The notes: generated from the sequence alone by a model not told the origin. DNA of 6,924 bases from a bacterium (GCA_011049955.1 DRGV01000068.1:1-6924); one strand, 5' to 3'; counted from the first letter of the stretch, positions 1 through 5,960 are shown. Translations and numbers: made by a program.

Positions 1-769
1 GGGCACTAATTTTCTTCTGAGCATCTATGGCCTCTAATGAATCCGGACATTCGGTAATCAGTCTTTGATATACTTCTAAGGCCTCCTTCTCCTTTCCCTC
101 CCTTTGGTAACATTCTCCTAGATTAAAATAGACAAGGTTTAAAATATTGCTCTCTGGATAGTTCTCAATGACTTTTTGATATTCCATTATAGCAAGAGAA
201 TAATCTCTTTCTTTAGTATAAGAGTTTCCGATTCCTACTTGAGCCCAATCGAGGTAATTGCTCTCTAAATAATTCTTTAGAACCTTTTCGAACTCTTTCC
301 TTGCTTCACCATACTTCTTCTGAGCGAGGAGCATGCTTCCTATCCAATATTGTGCGACAGGAGCATGGGAGCTTTCAGGGTAAGCCTCTAAAAGTTTCTG
401 GTAGTCTTTTAAGGACTGCTCATAATCCCCCCTTAGATAATAATACTGGCCGATCCTGAATTGTGCCTGAGGAACAAAGGGGCTATCTGGATATCTGAGG
501 GTTAAGTTCCGATACTCCCGGGTCGCCTTCCAAAAGTCCTCTGTTGCTTCCGCCATCCTAAAAAGGGCCTCGGGGGCAAGGGCACTACTGGGATAGAGGC
601 TTAAGAACTTCTTAAACTCTTTTCTCGCCTCTTTATACTTCCCCTCTCTATAGAGGTTCATTCCTCTCAAGTATTCAATGGGCTCCTCCTGAGCCCAAAG
701 AAAGGATACCATGAGTACCAGGAATAATACAGTTAGAAAGAGAATAAAAACTCTTTTCATATTTTTCAT
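1..769 (-). CDS. Secreted TPR-repeat protein (YbgF/CpoB- or BamD-like), C-terminus cut by window edge
   Basis: The 256 visible codons begin with an ATG at 769 and read off the window edge without a stop. The product starts MKNMKRVFILFLTVLFLVLM and continues to about residue 26 (WA|Q), a typical Sec signal peptide. There is no cysteine at the cleavage region, so it is probably a soluble periplasmic protein rather than a lipoprotein. The mature part is a run of TPR-like helical pairs spaced about 35-38 residues apart, each ending in a Y-P or N-Y motif (YPSS near 59, YPDS near 93, YPES near 130, NYPES near 205) followed by A-P-x-A. This spacing and motif are typical of the YbgF/CpoB C-terminal domain and BamD-type TPRs, which act as protein-binding scaffolds in the envelope. 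An in-frame TGA lies three codons upstream of the start, which limits the N-terminus; ATG at 760 is an alternative. The ribosome site GGGGTG sits inside the adjacent inverted-repeat element. Exact function cannot be assigned. Confidence 0.85.
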   Translation of the reverse strand, partial: MKNMKRVFILFLTVLFLVLMVSFLWAQEEPIEYLRGMNLYREGKYKEARKEFKKFLSLYPSSALAPEALFRMAEATEDFWKATREYRNLTLRYPDSPFVPQAQFRIGQYYYLRGDYEQSLKDYQKLLEAYPESSHAPVAQYWIGSMLLAQKKYGEARKEFEKVLKNYLESNYLDWAQVGIGNSYTKERDYSLAIMEYQKVIENYPESNILNLVYFNLGECYQREGKEKEALEVYQRLITECPDSLEAIDAQKKISA

Positions 770-896
770 TACTAATCATTCACCCCGCCTGCCCCGTTAG
801 AGCTTTTGCTATCTCGTAGACTTCTAAAGAGGTTTCTAACGAGGCAAAAGATAGGTTACCTTAAGTAGCCGTGATTCATTATTTATAGCCTATTAT

Positions 897-961
897 CTCT
901 AACGGGGGTAAAAAGTAATCCGAGTTCGAAGGGGACGGATGTTCTGATAAACCCCGTTAGA
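897..961. repeat. Bulged hairpin between two CCCCGTTAGA copies
   Basis: CTCTAACGGGGGT (897-909) pairs with ACCCCGTTAGA (951-961), leaving one unpaired G. Further in, ATCCG (918-922) pairs with CGGAT (936-940) around a loop that contains TTCGAA. The result is a two-part stem with an internal loop about 65 bases long. The arms resemble in outline the RYYYAAC and GTTRRRY core sites of integron attC sites (the right arm GTTAGAC fits fully, the left CTCTAAC misses the first purine), but no integrase or cassette array is visible. Confidence 0.45.
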
Positions 962-1060
962 CTCTCAAATATCATTAGTACCCTTTCTAATAGTTTTGAT
1001 ACCGATGCCAAATGTATTATTTATTTTCTACCAATTGGTAAATTAGAGTCTAAACGGGGT
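951..1060. repeat. 15-bp inverted repeat with 79-base AT-rich loop
   Basis: ACCCCGTTAGACTCT (951-965) and AGAGTCTAAACGGGGT (1045-1060) are complementary along their full length apart from one extra A in the right arm. The enclosed sequence is AT-rich and carries a perfect 12-bp palindrome, TACCAATTGGTA (1029-1040). The arm is longer than in the neighbouring unit (792-907), so this may be the better preserved copy. Confidence 0.7.
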
Positions 1061-1084
1061 GAATATCAGAGGACTTCTAAGGGG

Positions 1085-1420
1085 CTATCTACATTCTGGC
1101 TCTTCCGCTTCTCTAATCTCCTTCTCCAACTCTTCTACCGGTAATTTTCTTAAGGCAGTCAGTTCCTCTTCCAGTCTCATTATCGTTTTTTTCTGTTTGC
1201 GATTCTGGGAGAGAAGTTTTGCCTGGCTGATCCCTCCTGTCAGAGCAGCAAGCAATGCTCCCAAAAGGATGGAGCCCAGAATAATGACAATCAAAGGCGC
1301 CATCCCCCATGTTTTACCGAAAAACCATTTGATTTCTACCTCATGCAGGTTAACGGCAACAAAGATGGCCAACCAGAAGACAACCAGCATCAGGATGATC
1401 AAATATATTATTCTCTTCAC
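1085..1420 (-). CDS. LapA-domain (DUF1049-type) small inner-membrane protein
   Basis: This 111-residue protein has two membrane helices (about 4-23 and 41-60) joined by a short loop with N-L-H-E-V-E-I-K-W-F-F, the signature region of LapA-domain proteins, followed by a charged coiled coil (about 65-105). In Escherichia coli LapA works with LapB in lipopolysaccharide assembly; most bacterial members of this small family are uncharacterised, so that role should not be assumed here. I chose the GTG at 1420 because AGGAGG (1429-1434) lies 8 bases upstream; an in-frame GTG at 1429 overlaps that same ribosome site and is unlikely. It follows miaB after an 83-base repeat-bearing spacer, and no clear terminator separates them, so read-through is possible. 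Family membership is fairly secure, function is not. Confidence 0.8.
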   Translation of the reverse strand: MKRIIYLIILMLVVFWLAIFVAVNLHEVEIKWFFGKTWGMAPLIVIILGSILLGALLAALTGGISQAKLLSQNRKQKKTIMRLEEELTALRKLPVEELEKEIREAEEPECR

Positions 1421-1428
1421 CCTACTCA

Positions 1429-1434
1429 CCTCCT
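1429..1434 (-). promoter_or_regulatory. Ribosome binding site AGGAGG deciding the LapA-domain gene start
   Basis: AGGAGG on the minus strand is 8 bases from the GTG at 1420 and overlaps the alternative GTG at 1429, which therefore cannot use it. Confidence 0.75.
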
Positions 1435-1440
1435 TTCTAT

Positions 1441-1455
1441 CCCGACTACGTCGGG
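1441..1455. repeat. Perfect short hairpin CCCGAC-TAC-GTCGGG
   Basis: A 6-bp GC-rich stem closes a 3-base loop, 49 bases past the miaB stop. On the minus strand it is followed by ATAGAAAGG rather than a T-run, so it does not look like an intrinsic terminator. It may be a dispersed palindromic repeat or an RNA-stabilising stem between miaB and the LapA-domain gene. Confidence 0.55.
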
Positions 1456-1456
1456 C

Positions 1457-1513
1457 AAGTTACAATGAACATTGAACAATGAACAATTGTTACTTGCTAC
1501 TTGTTACTTGCTA
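1457..1513. repeat. Degenerate short tandem repeats running into the miaB stop codon
   Basis: TTGTTACTTGCTA occurs at 1487-1499 and again at 1501-1513 (period 14). The second copy contains the miaB stop codon (1504-1506) and its last two codons. Next to it are related words AATGAAC, ATTGAAC and AATGAAC (1463-1484). The tract has the look of slippage-prone low-complexity spacer DNA. Confidence 0.75.
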
Positions 1514-2628
1514 ATTGCTCTTTGTAAATCAATTACTTTATGTAGTCTCTTAAGTTTAGTCTCTTCCGGTATTTGATCTAACATTCTTTCTGTGGGGGTA
1601 CCCGGTCGAGAAGAGTACTTGAACATATAGGCGCTGGCAAACCTCACTTCCTCCATCAGGCTTAGGGTATCAACGAAGTCCTCCTCTCTTTCTCCAGGAA
1701 AGCCAACGATGATGTCTGTAGTAACGCTTGTCCTTGGGATGAGAGAACGAATCTTTCCAATGATTTTCAGATACGCTTCCCTGGTATAGCCACGATTCAT
1801 ATCCTTTAGGATTCTATTGGAACCAGATTGAACAGGAAGATGTAGGTCTTCACAGACTTTAGAAAGTCGGGGCAAGGTCCTTATCAACCTATCGCTCATA
1901 TCCTTGGGGTGAGAAGTAATGAATCTAATCTTCTCTATTCCTTCTATTTCATTTATCCTCTCTAATAAATCAGCAAAGTCAATGCCTCCTAGGTCCTTAC
2001 CATAGGCAGTAACATTCTGACCCAAGAGAGTTACCTCCTTATATCCCTCTTTCGCCAGATTCTCTATCTCTCTAATAATTCCTTTTGAAATCCTACTTCT
2101 CTGCCTTCCCCGAGCAGAAGGAACCACACAATAGGTACAATGATTATTGCATCCCCGCATAATAGCAACATATGCTTTTGCCTTGTCTTTTCGATAGGCC
2201 TTAACTTCTTCCGGGCCGATCCTTTCTTCTTCAATGACCATGACCTTTTTTCTTTCTTGCATTACTTTATTCAAGATAGTGGGCAGGTTACATATCTGCT
2301 GGGTGCCAAAGATTAGATCGACAGAAGAAACTCTCTTAAATATTTCCTTCCCTTCTCTCTGGGCCATACATCCTCCCACTCCTAAGATAAGGTCCGGATT
2401 TTTCTCTTTAAGTTTTTTTAAGACTCCCAATTGGCTATAGACCTTATCCTCTGCCTTCTTTCTTATGGAACAGGTATTCAATAGGATGATGTCTGCCTCA
2501 TTCATATCCTCTGCAATTTCATAACCCTTGACCAACAATAGTCCCGCCATGATCTCAGAGTCATAGACATTCATCTGACATCCGAAAGTCTTAATATAGA
2601 CTTTTACCCCGTACCTTTTCATATTCAT
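1504..2628 (-). CDS. miaB: tRNA-2-methylthio-N6-dimethylallyladenosine synthase MiaB, lacking the TRAM domain
   Basis: MiaB is a radical-SAM methylthiotransferase that adds a methylthio group to i6A37 of tRNAs reading UNN codons. The N-terminal domain carries its three cluster cysteines at 17 (FGCQMN), 53 (LNTCSIR) and 87 (GGCMAQ). The radical-SAM motif C-x3-C-x2-C is at 160, 164 and 167 (RGCNNHCTYC), followed by LLGQNV, TSHPKD, LHLPVQSGSN and IVGFPGE, all typical of MiaB rather than of RimO or MtaB. The protein ends at residue 374, just after the radical-SAM domain (KLKRLHKVIDLQRAI), whereas MiaB is usually about 430-460 residues with a C-terminal tRNA-binding TRAM domain. No TRAM sequence follows in any minus-strand frame, and the stop lies within a tandem repeat. 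The start is ATG at 2628 with a weak ribosome site; ATG at 2622 is equally possible. It follows the response regulator by 28 bases, so co-transcription is likely. Identity is secure; activity without TRAM is uncertain. Confidence 0.93.
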   Translation of the reverse strand: MNMKRYGVKVYIKTFGCQMNVYDSEIMAGLLLVKGYEIAEDMNEADIILLNTCSIRKKAEDKVYSQLGVLKKLKEKNPDLILGVGGCMAQREGKEIFKRVSSVDLIFGTQQICNLPTILNKVMQERKKVMVIEEERIGPEEVKAYRKDKAKAYVAIMRGCNNHCTYCVVPSARGRQRSRISKGIIREIENLAKEGYKEVTLLGQNVTAYGKDLGGIDFADLLERINEIEGIEKIRFITSHPKDMSDRLIRTLPRLSKVCEDLHLPVQSGSNRILKDMNRGYTREAYLKIIGKIRSLIPRTSVTTDIIVGFPGEREEDFVDTLSLMEEVRFASAYMFKYSSRPGTPTERMLDQIPEETKLKRLHKVIDLQRAISK

Positions 2629-2656
2629 TTTCTGTCTTTCTTTAAAGGTGCGGGGC

Positions 2657-3028
2657 TCATTTCTTTAATACCTTCTCCAGAGTATCCAGTAGCTCCTGAA
2701 TGGTGAAGGGCTTGTAGAGGCATTCATATGCTCCGGCCTTCAGGGCCTTCTCTATCTCCTCTTCCACCTCTGTTCCATAGCCGGTCATCATAACAATCTT
2801 GATTTCGGGATTAATTGTCTCAATCGTCTGGCAGGCCTTCAGGCCTCCTATGCCAGGCATGACGATGTCTAAGAAGATGACATCGAAGGGTTCTTCCTTT
2901 ATCTTATCCAGGGCCTCTGAGCCATCCTTAACCATTGTTACCTGATGTCCTTTAGTTTCTAATATCCGCTTGAGGAGGTCGCGAATTACTGCTTCATCAT
3001 CGACCACCAATATTCTCAGGTCTTCCAT
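2657..3028 (-). CDS. Single-domain response regulator (CheY-like REC)
   Basis: The 123-residue product is one complete receiver domain with no output domain. From the ATG at 3028 the acidic pair is D10-D11 (VVDDE), the phospho-acceptor is D54 (FLDIVMP), the conserved threonine is T82 (MMTGYG), and the conserved lysine is K106 (YKPF), so all catalytic residues are present. Such proteins pass phosphate to or from a histidine kinase and act by protein contacts; the kinase is not in this window. I prefer ATG 3028 because GGGAGG lies 5 bases upstream; an in-frame GTG at 3034 overlaps that site. The gene follows the small TPR gene by 11 bases and precedes miaB by 28, which indicates an operon. Its partner and output cannot be told from the sequence. 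Confidence 0.93.
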   Translation of the reverse strand: MEDLRILVVDDEAVIRDLLKRILETKGHQVTMVKDGSEALDKIKEEPFDVIFLDIVMPGIGGLKACQTIETINPEIKIVMMTGYGTEVEEEIEKALKAGAYECLYKPFTIQELLDTLEKVLKK

Positions 3029-3039
3029 ATTCACCTCCC

Positions 3040-3312
3040 CTAATCTTCCTCCGAGGTTCCCACTAACTTATCTAAGTGCTTCTGGGCCTCGCTCAATTTG
3101 GGGTCTAATTCTAAAGCCTTTAGGTAAAGGGTCTTAGCAATCTCAATATCCTCCTTGCTCTCATAGATAACACCTAGATTATATAAAATCCGGGCATTTT
3201 CCGGATCGAGTCTTAATGCCTTCTGAAATTCTGAGAGGGCCTCGTCATACTGCCTATTGAGAAAGTAGAACTTCCCCTGCTCAATAAGTTCTTCTATCTT
3301 CTTATTCTTCAC
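3040..3312 (-). CDS. Small two-repeat TPR protein
   Basis: The 90-residue product contains two good TPR units, at about 8-38 (EQGKFYFLNRQYDEALSEFQ and following) and about 40-72 (LYNLGVIYESKEDIEIAKTL and following), each ending LDP, then a capping helix and an acidic tail (TSEED). There is no signal peptide or membrane segment, so it should be cytoplasmic, binding another protein through the TPR groove. I chose GTG at 3312 because AGGAG lies 5 bases upstream; a longer reading from TTG at 3336 would place that ribosome site inside the gene. It is the first gene of the tight TPR-REC-miaB cluster and may be the adaptor for the response regulator, which is inference. Confidence 0.85.
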   Translation of the reverse strand: MKNKKIEELIEQGKFYFLNRQYDEALSEFQKALRLDPENARILYNLGVIYESKEDIEIAKTLYLKALELDPKLSEAQKHLDKLVGTSEED

Positions 3313-3344
3313 TCTTTCTCCTGGGCATAATAACAAAGAAATTA

Positions 3345-3398
3345 GTTGGATTAGTATATTAGGTGGACTATCAATCCAACCAGTCCAACCAATCTACC
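3345..3398. repeat. Inverted repeat plus three 9-bp tandem units at the gpmI 3' end
   Basis: GTTGGATT (3345-3352) pairs with AATCCAAC (3373-3380), extended by TAGT/ACTA. Overlapping this are three head-to-tail 9-mers: CAATCCAAC (3372-3380), CAGTCCAAC (3381-3389) and CAATCTACC (3390-3398), which reach the first base of the gpmI stop codon. No T-run follows the stem on the minus strand, so a terminator role is not supported. Confidence 0.65.
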
Positions 3399-4915
3399 TA
3401 GTCTATTATTAATGATTCTCCAGTCATCTCTTTAGGCTTTTTGAGACCCATTATTTCGAGTATGGTAGGAGCCACGTCCTTCTGGCCACCTTTCTCCAGT
3501 TTCACCTGTCCCGGTTCGTTACTTACCACCATGAAAGGAACAGGGTTAGAGGAATGGGCGGGCTTTGGCCTACCGTCCGGATATAGCTTGTCCTCAGCAC
3601 TCCCATGATCTGCGGTAACTATTACGGTGTAGCCATTGTCAAGTCCCGCCTCAACTGTCTTTCCCGCACAATCATCCACTATCTCCACACATTTTATTAT
3701 GGCATTCTTTACAGCGGAGTGTCCTACGAGGTCGCAGTTGGCGAAGTTGGCCAGAATGAAGTCGTACTTCTTTTCGGAAATCTTCTCTATCAGTTTCTCC
3801 ACGATGCCATAGGCACTCATCTCGGGTTTCTGGTCGTAAGAGGAGACCTTCGAGGATGGTATCATTAATTTATCCTCTCCTTTGTTAGGTTTCTCTACCT
3901 GTGAATTGAAAAAATACGTCACATGGGCATACTTCTCGGTCTCGGCTATTCTTAACTGTTTCATACCTGCTTTTGCCAGAATCTGGCCGAGATTGTTTTT
4001 AACCTTTTCTTCCGAGAAAGCAAACGGGCATTTGAATCTCTTGTCGTATTCAATCATGGTAGTATAAAGTATCTTCGGGATGTGTTCTCTTTTGAACTTT
4101 TTGAAACCTTTCTCTATGAAAGCTTTTGTTAGCTGCCGCGGTCTGTCGGTCCTGAAATTGAAAAATATTACGGAATCCCCACTTTTTATCAAAACAGGCT
4201 TTTCTATGACCGTGGGCTGAATGTAATAGTCGGTCTTGTCCCCTCTTTTATATGCCTTCTTAACCGCTGCGCTGGCGCTGCGGGCCATAAAGCCCTTACC
4301 ACCTGTGAGCATGTCGTAAGCCGTCCTTGTTCTTTTCCAGTTCTTGTCCCGGTCCATGGAGTAGTATCTTCCCACCAGGGAAACTATCCTTCCAATGCCT
4401 ATTTCTCTGCAAGCGCTCTCAATTATCTTCACATACCTCAGGGCCGACTTTTCCGCTACATCTCTCCCGTCGGCAAAGAAATGTATAGCAACCTTCTTTA
4501 ATCCTTCCTTTTTTATCATCTTTAAAAGCGCTATGAGGTGGTCCATATGAGTGTGCACCCCCCCATCAGAGCAAAGACCCATTAAGTGCAATGTCCCCTT
4601 CTGCTTCACGTGTTTTATCGCCTTCAACAATATTCTGTTTTTGTAGAAAGAGCTATTCCCTATGCTCCTGTTTATTCTTTCATACATCTGCCACACTATC
4701 CGGCCAGCACCCATGTGAAGATGACCTACTTCTGAATTACCCTGGGCATCTTTAGGCAGGCCAACTGCATTTCCGGCCGCCTCATTCTCCGTGTTAGGGT
4801 ATTTCTTAACAAGTTTATCGAAGTTGGGGGTTTCCGCCTGAGAAATGTAATTTCCTGGACCCGGGGGAGCAATCCCCCAGCCATCCAATATGATTAGTAC
4901 TACAGGTCTCTTCAT
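3398..4915 (-). CDS. gpmI: 2,3-bisphosphoglycerate-independent phosphoglycerate mutase
   Basis: GpmI interconverts 3- and 2-phosphoglycerate in glycolysis and gluconeogenesis in the cytoplasm, using two metal ions (usually Mn2+) and a phosphoserine intermediate. The product is 505 residues, the normal length. From ATG 4915 the first metal aspartate is D11 (LDGWG) and the catalytic serine is S61 (GNSEVGH). Substrate-binding motifs follow: GGVHTHMDH near 120, ADGRD near 150, GRYYSMDRD near 185 and NFRTDRPRQ near 255. The C-terminal metal sites are CDLVGHS, TADHGSAED and the later HSSNPVPF histidine. Some positions differ from the common form: VGHS for VGHT, DHGS for DHGN, and LHMGAGR for the usual LNIGAGR. 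I prefer ATG 4915 over the in-frame TTG 4930 because the family starts shortly before the KxPVVLIILDGWG strand; neither has a strong ribosome site. The gene is bounded on both sides by repeat-rich spacers, unlike the packed genes next to it. Its identity is secure. Confidence 0.95.
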   Translation of the reverse strand: MKRPVVLIILDGWGIAPPGPGNYISQAETPNFDKLVKKYPNTENEAAGNAVGLPKDAQGNSEVGHLHMGAGRIVWQMYERINRSIGNSSFYKNRILLKAIKHVKQKGTLHLMGLCSDGGVHTHMDHLIALLKMIKKEGLKKVAIHFFADGRDVAEKSALRYVKIIESACREIGIGRIVSLVGRYYSMDRDKNWKRTRTAYDMLTGGKGFMARSASAAVKKAYKRGDKTDYYIQPTVIEKPVLIKSGDSVIFFNFRTDRPRQLTKAFIEKGFKKFKREHIPKILYTTMIEYDKRFKCPFAFSEEKVKNNLGQILAKAGMKQLRIAETEKYAHVTYFFNSQVEKPNKGEDKLMIPSSKVSSYDQKPEMSAYGIVEKLIEKISEKKYDFILANFANCDLVGHSAVKNAIIKCVEIVDDCAGKTVEAGLDNGYTVIVTADHGSAEDKLYPDGRPKPAHSSNPVPFMVVSNEPGQVKLEKGGQKDVAPTILEIMGLKKPKEMTGESLIID

Positions 4916-4937
4916 CTTACTAATATCCAATTTCTAA

Positions 4938-5193
4938 TTAGTGTAAGTAAGGGAAAATGGAAAATAGGGAAAAAGGGGGAAATCACAAATCCCAAGCAAT
5001 ATACTTAAAATCCGAAACCCGAAATCCGAAAAAATGTCTCAATGACTTAATGCCTAAAAATTCTTTTGTTTGGGCATTTGGACATTTAATCATTGGGTAT
5101 TGATTCGTCATTCTGGTTTCGGGCTTCGTCATTTGCTCACTCTCCCCCTTTTTCCTTCATTACACACTTCTCTTTTTCCTTTATTACACCTAA
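4938..5193. repeat. Nested imperfect palindrome filling the spacer upstream of gpmI
   Basis: The whole spacer folds back on itself in layers. The outer arms are TTAGTGTAAGTAAGGGAAAA (4938-4957) and the near-complement at 5173-5193. Inside are a perfect 13-bp pair, GGAAAAAGGGGGA (4968-4980) with TCCCCCTTTTTCC (5143-5155), then GAAACCCGAAATCCGAA (5014-5030) with its 14-of-17 complement (5111-5127). The core is CAATGACTTAATGCCTAAA (5040-5058) against 5069-5095 with an offset. No coding potential is visible. The right end lies 4 bases from the stop of the upstream gene. It resembles a decayed palindromic repeat or MITE; any promoter of gpmI must lie within or beside it, but I see no convincing -35/-10 pair. 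Confidence 0.65.
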
Positions 5194-5197
5194 CAAG

Positions 5198-5893
5198 TCA
5201 GAGGTCTTTTTTCGTCATTATTTTCGCTATTTTTTTAATCTCGGGTAATTTGCCATAACAGATCAGCGTATCATCCACACAGAGCTTATCTCCACCCTTT
5301 GGAGTATGAATGACATCCTTTCCCCTCTCGATGGCCAAGATTATGATTCCCCTCTTCTTGAAATCTGTCTCACTCAGAGTAAGGCCGATATGAGGGGAGC
5401 CCTCTTTAAGACTGATCTCCGCCACTCCATATCCTTTCGCTAAACGCAGGGTCTCTTCTATGGGTTTCTTTACAAAGATGGTACTTCTTGCCAGCCGTTT
5501 CTCAATTCCCTTGGTAAACCTTCTGGTCAATCCCTTATGGGAAGCAAGACGATAGATGAAGTAGATGGCCAAACCCAGAAGGATCAACTTAATGGGGGCG
5601 GGAGAGAGGCCCCCTCTGGCAAAGGAGAGGATTAAAGTGGCTACTACCGTAATTAGTCCCGCATTCCCCAAAATCATCAAGGTCATGATGATGCGCCTTC
5701 TCTGCTCATGGCCTACGATCATCTCCGAATCCCGGGTAGTGAAGCCCGTTCCCGTGAAGGCTGAAAGGGCCTGGAAACGGGCCCTCTTCTCATCCAGCCC
5801 CGTCATCTTGAGGGCAATGGTAGCAATCCTAACTATTATGGCAGAGAAGGCAATGACCACGATTAGCGGAAGAATTAAGAGGATGGTAGCCAT
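5198..5893 (-). CDS. Membrane protein with Trk/Ktr-like pore motif and C-terminal TrkA-C (RCK-C) domain
   Basis: The 231-residue product has an N-terminal helix (about 5-28), a pore-like segment, two more helices (about 68-91 and 99-115), and a cytoplasmic TrkA-C domain (about 145-226, with VAEISLKEGSPHIGLTLSE and DTLICYG). The segment RFQALSAFTGTGFTTRDSE (39-57) followed by LMILGNAG (72-79) strongly resembles the pore helix, selectivity filter and following helix of one TrkH/KtrB repeat (FxxxSAxTTTGFTT pattern). TrkA-C domains bind small ligands such as c-di-AMP in several K+ transport systems. A role in ion, probably potassium, homeostasis follows by inference. TrkH and KtrB have four such repeats in one chain; here there is one, so an oligomer would be needed. 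The ATG at 5893 has AAGGAG about 6 bases upstream. It lies next to mscS, an osmotic-stress partner. It could instead be an uncharacterised sensor with a degenerate pore. Confidence 0.8.
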   Translation of the reverse strand: MATILLILPLIVVIAFSAIIVRIATIALKMTGLDEKRARFQALSAFTGTGFTTRDSEMIVGHEQRRRIIMTLMILGNAGLITVVATLILSFARGGLSPAPIKLILLGLAIYFIYRLASHKGLTRRFTKGIEKRLARSTIFVKKPIEETLRLAKGYGVAEISLKEGSPHIGLTLSETDFKKRGIIILAIERGKDVIHTPKGGDKLCVDDTLICYGKLPEIKKIAKIMTKKDL

Positions 5894-5913
5894 GACTACT
5901 CCTTTTTCGAAGT

Positions 5914-5933
5914 CTCTGAAAAAATCTTCAGAG
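5914..5933. repeat. Short inverted repeat CTCTGAA/TTCAGAG in the leader of the TrkA-C gene
   Basis: A perfect 7-bp stem with a 6-base loop lies about 20 bases upstream of the start codon at 5893, just before the ribosome site. It could act as an operator or leader hairpin, but it is short enough to be chance. Confidence 0.35.
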
Positions 5934-5960
5934 CCTTCTGATTACGATGATTTAGACTAA

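Larger units (their letters stand above)
778..1064. repeat. Composite inverted-repeat element filling the spacer (MITE-like)
   Basis: The outer ends are a perfect 10-bp inverted repeat, ATTCACCCCG (778-787) and CGGGGTGAAT (1055-1064), each flanked on the outside by ATC (775-777 and 1065-1067), which could be a 3-bp target duplication or chance. Inside are four further copies of a CCCCGTTAGA word in alternating orientation: 792-802 (+), 897-907 (-), 952-961 (+) and 1047-1059 (-, with one extra A). A fifth partial copy, TCTAACG, lies at 835-841. No protein of meaningful length is encoded. The termini match each other while the sequences between them differ, which suggests a mobile or hairpin-forming non-coding repeat family. 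It occupies nearly all of the spacer between the LapA-domain gene and the secreted TPR gene. Confidence 0.7.

Noticed and set aside
778..1064. CRISPR array
   Set aside because: The repeated words alternate in orientation, are only about 10-15 bases long and are unevenly spaced, unlike direct repeats with uniform spacers; no cas gene is present.
1113..1310. Alternate minus-strand frame within the LapA-domain gene
   Set aside because: It is fully inside the real gene in another frame and lacks a ribosome site or recognisable domains.
1441..1455. Intrinsic terminator after miaB
   Set aside because: The stem is GC-rich and perfect, but no T-run follows on the minus strand.
1059..1475. Open frame on the plus strand opposite the LapA-domain gene
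   Set aside because: It starts inside the inverted-repeat element and runs antisense to a recognisable LapA-domain gene with a strong ribosome site; its product has no family features.
2629..2656. Separate promoter between the response regulator and miaB
   Set aside because: The 28-base gap has no recognisable -35/-10 pair, and co-transcription is simpler.
3605..4067. Two plus-strand open frames opposite gpmI
   Set aside because: Both are antisense to conserved GpmI metal-site and substrate motifs.
5070..5258. Plus-strand open frame in the spacer between gpmI and the TrkA-C gene
   Set aside because: It lies in the nested palindrome and extends antisense into the TrkA-C gene; the product is low-complexity and has no ribosome site that I can support.
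5565..5960. Plus-strand open frame opposite the TrkA-C gene
   Set aside because: It is antisense to a well-supported gene; its composition reflects the complement of hydrophobic codons.
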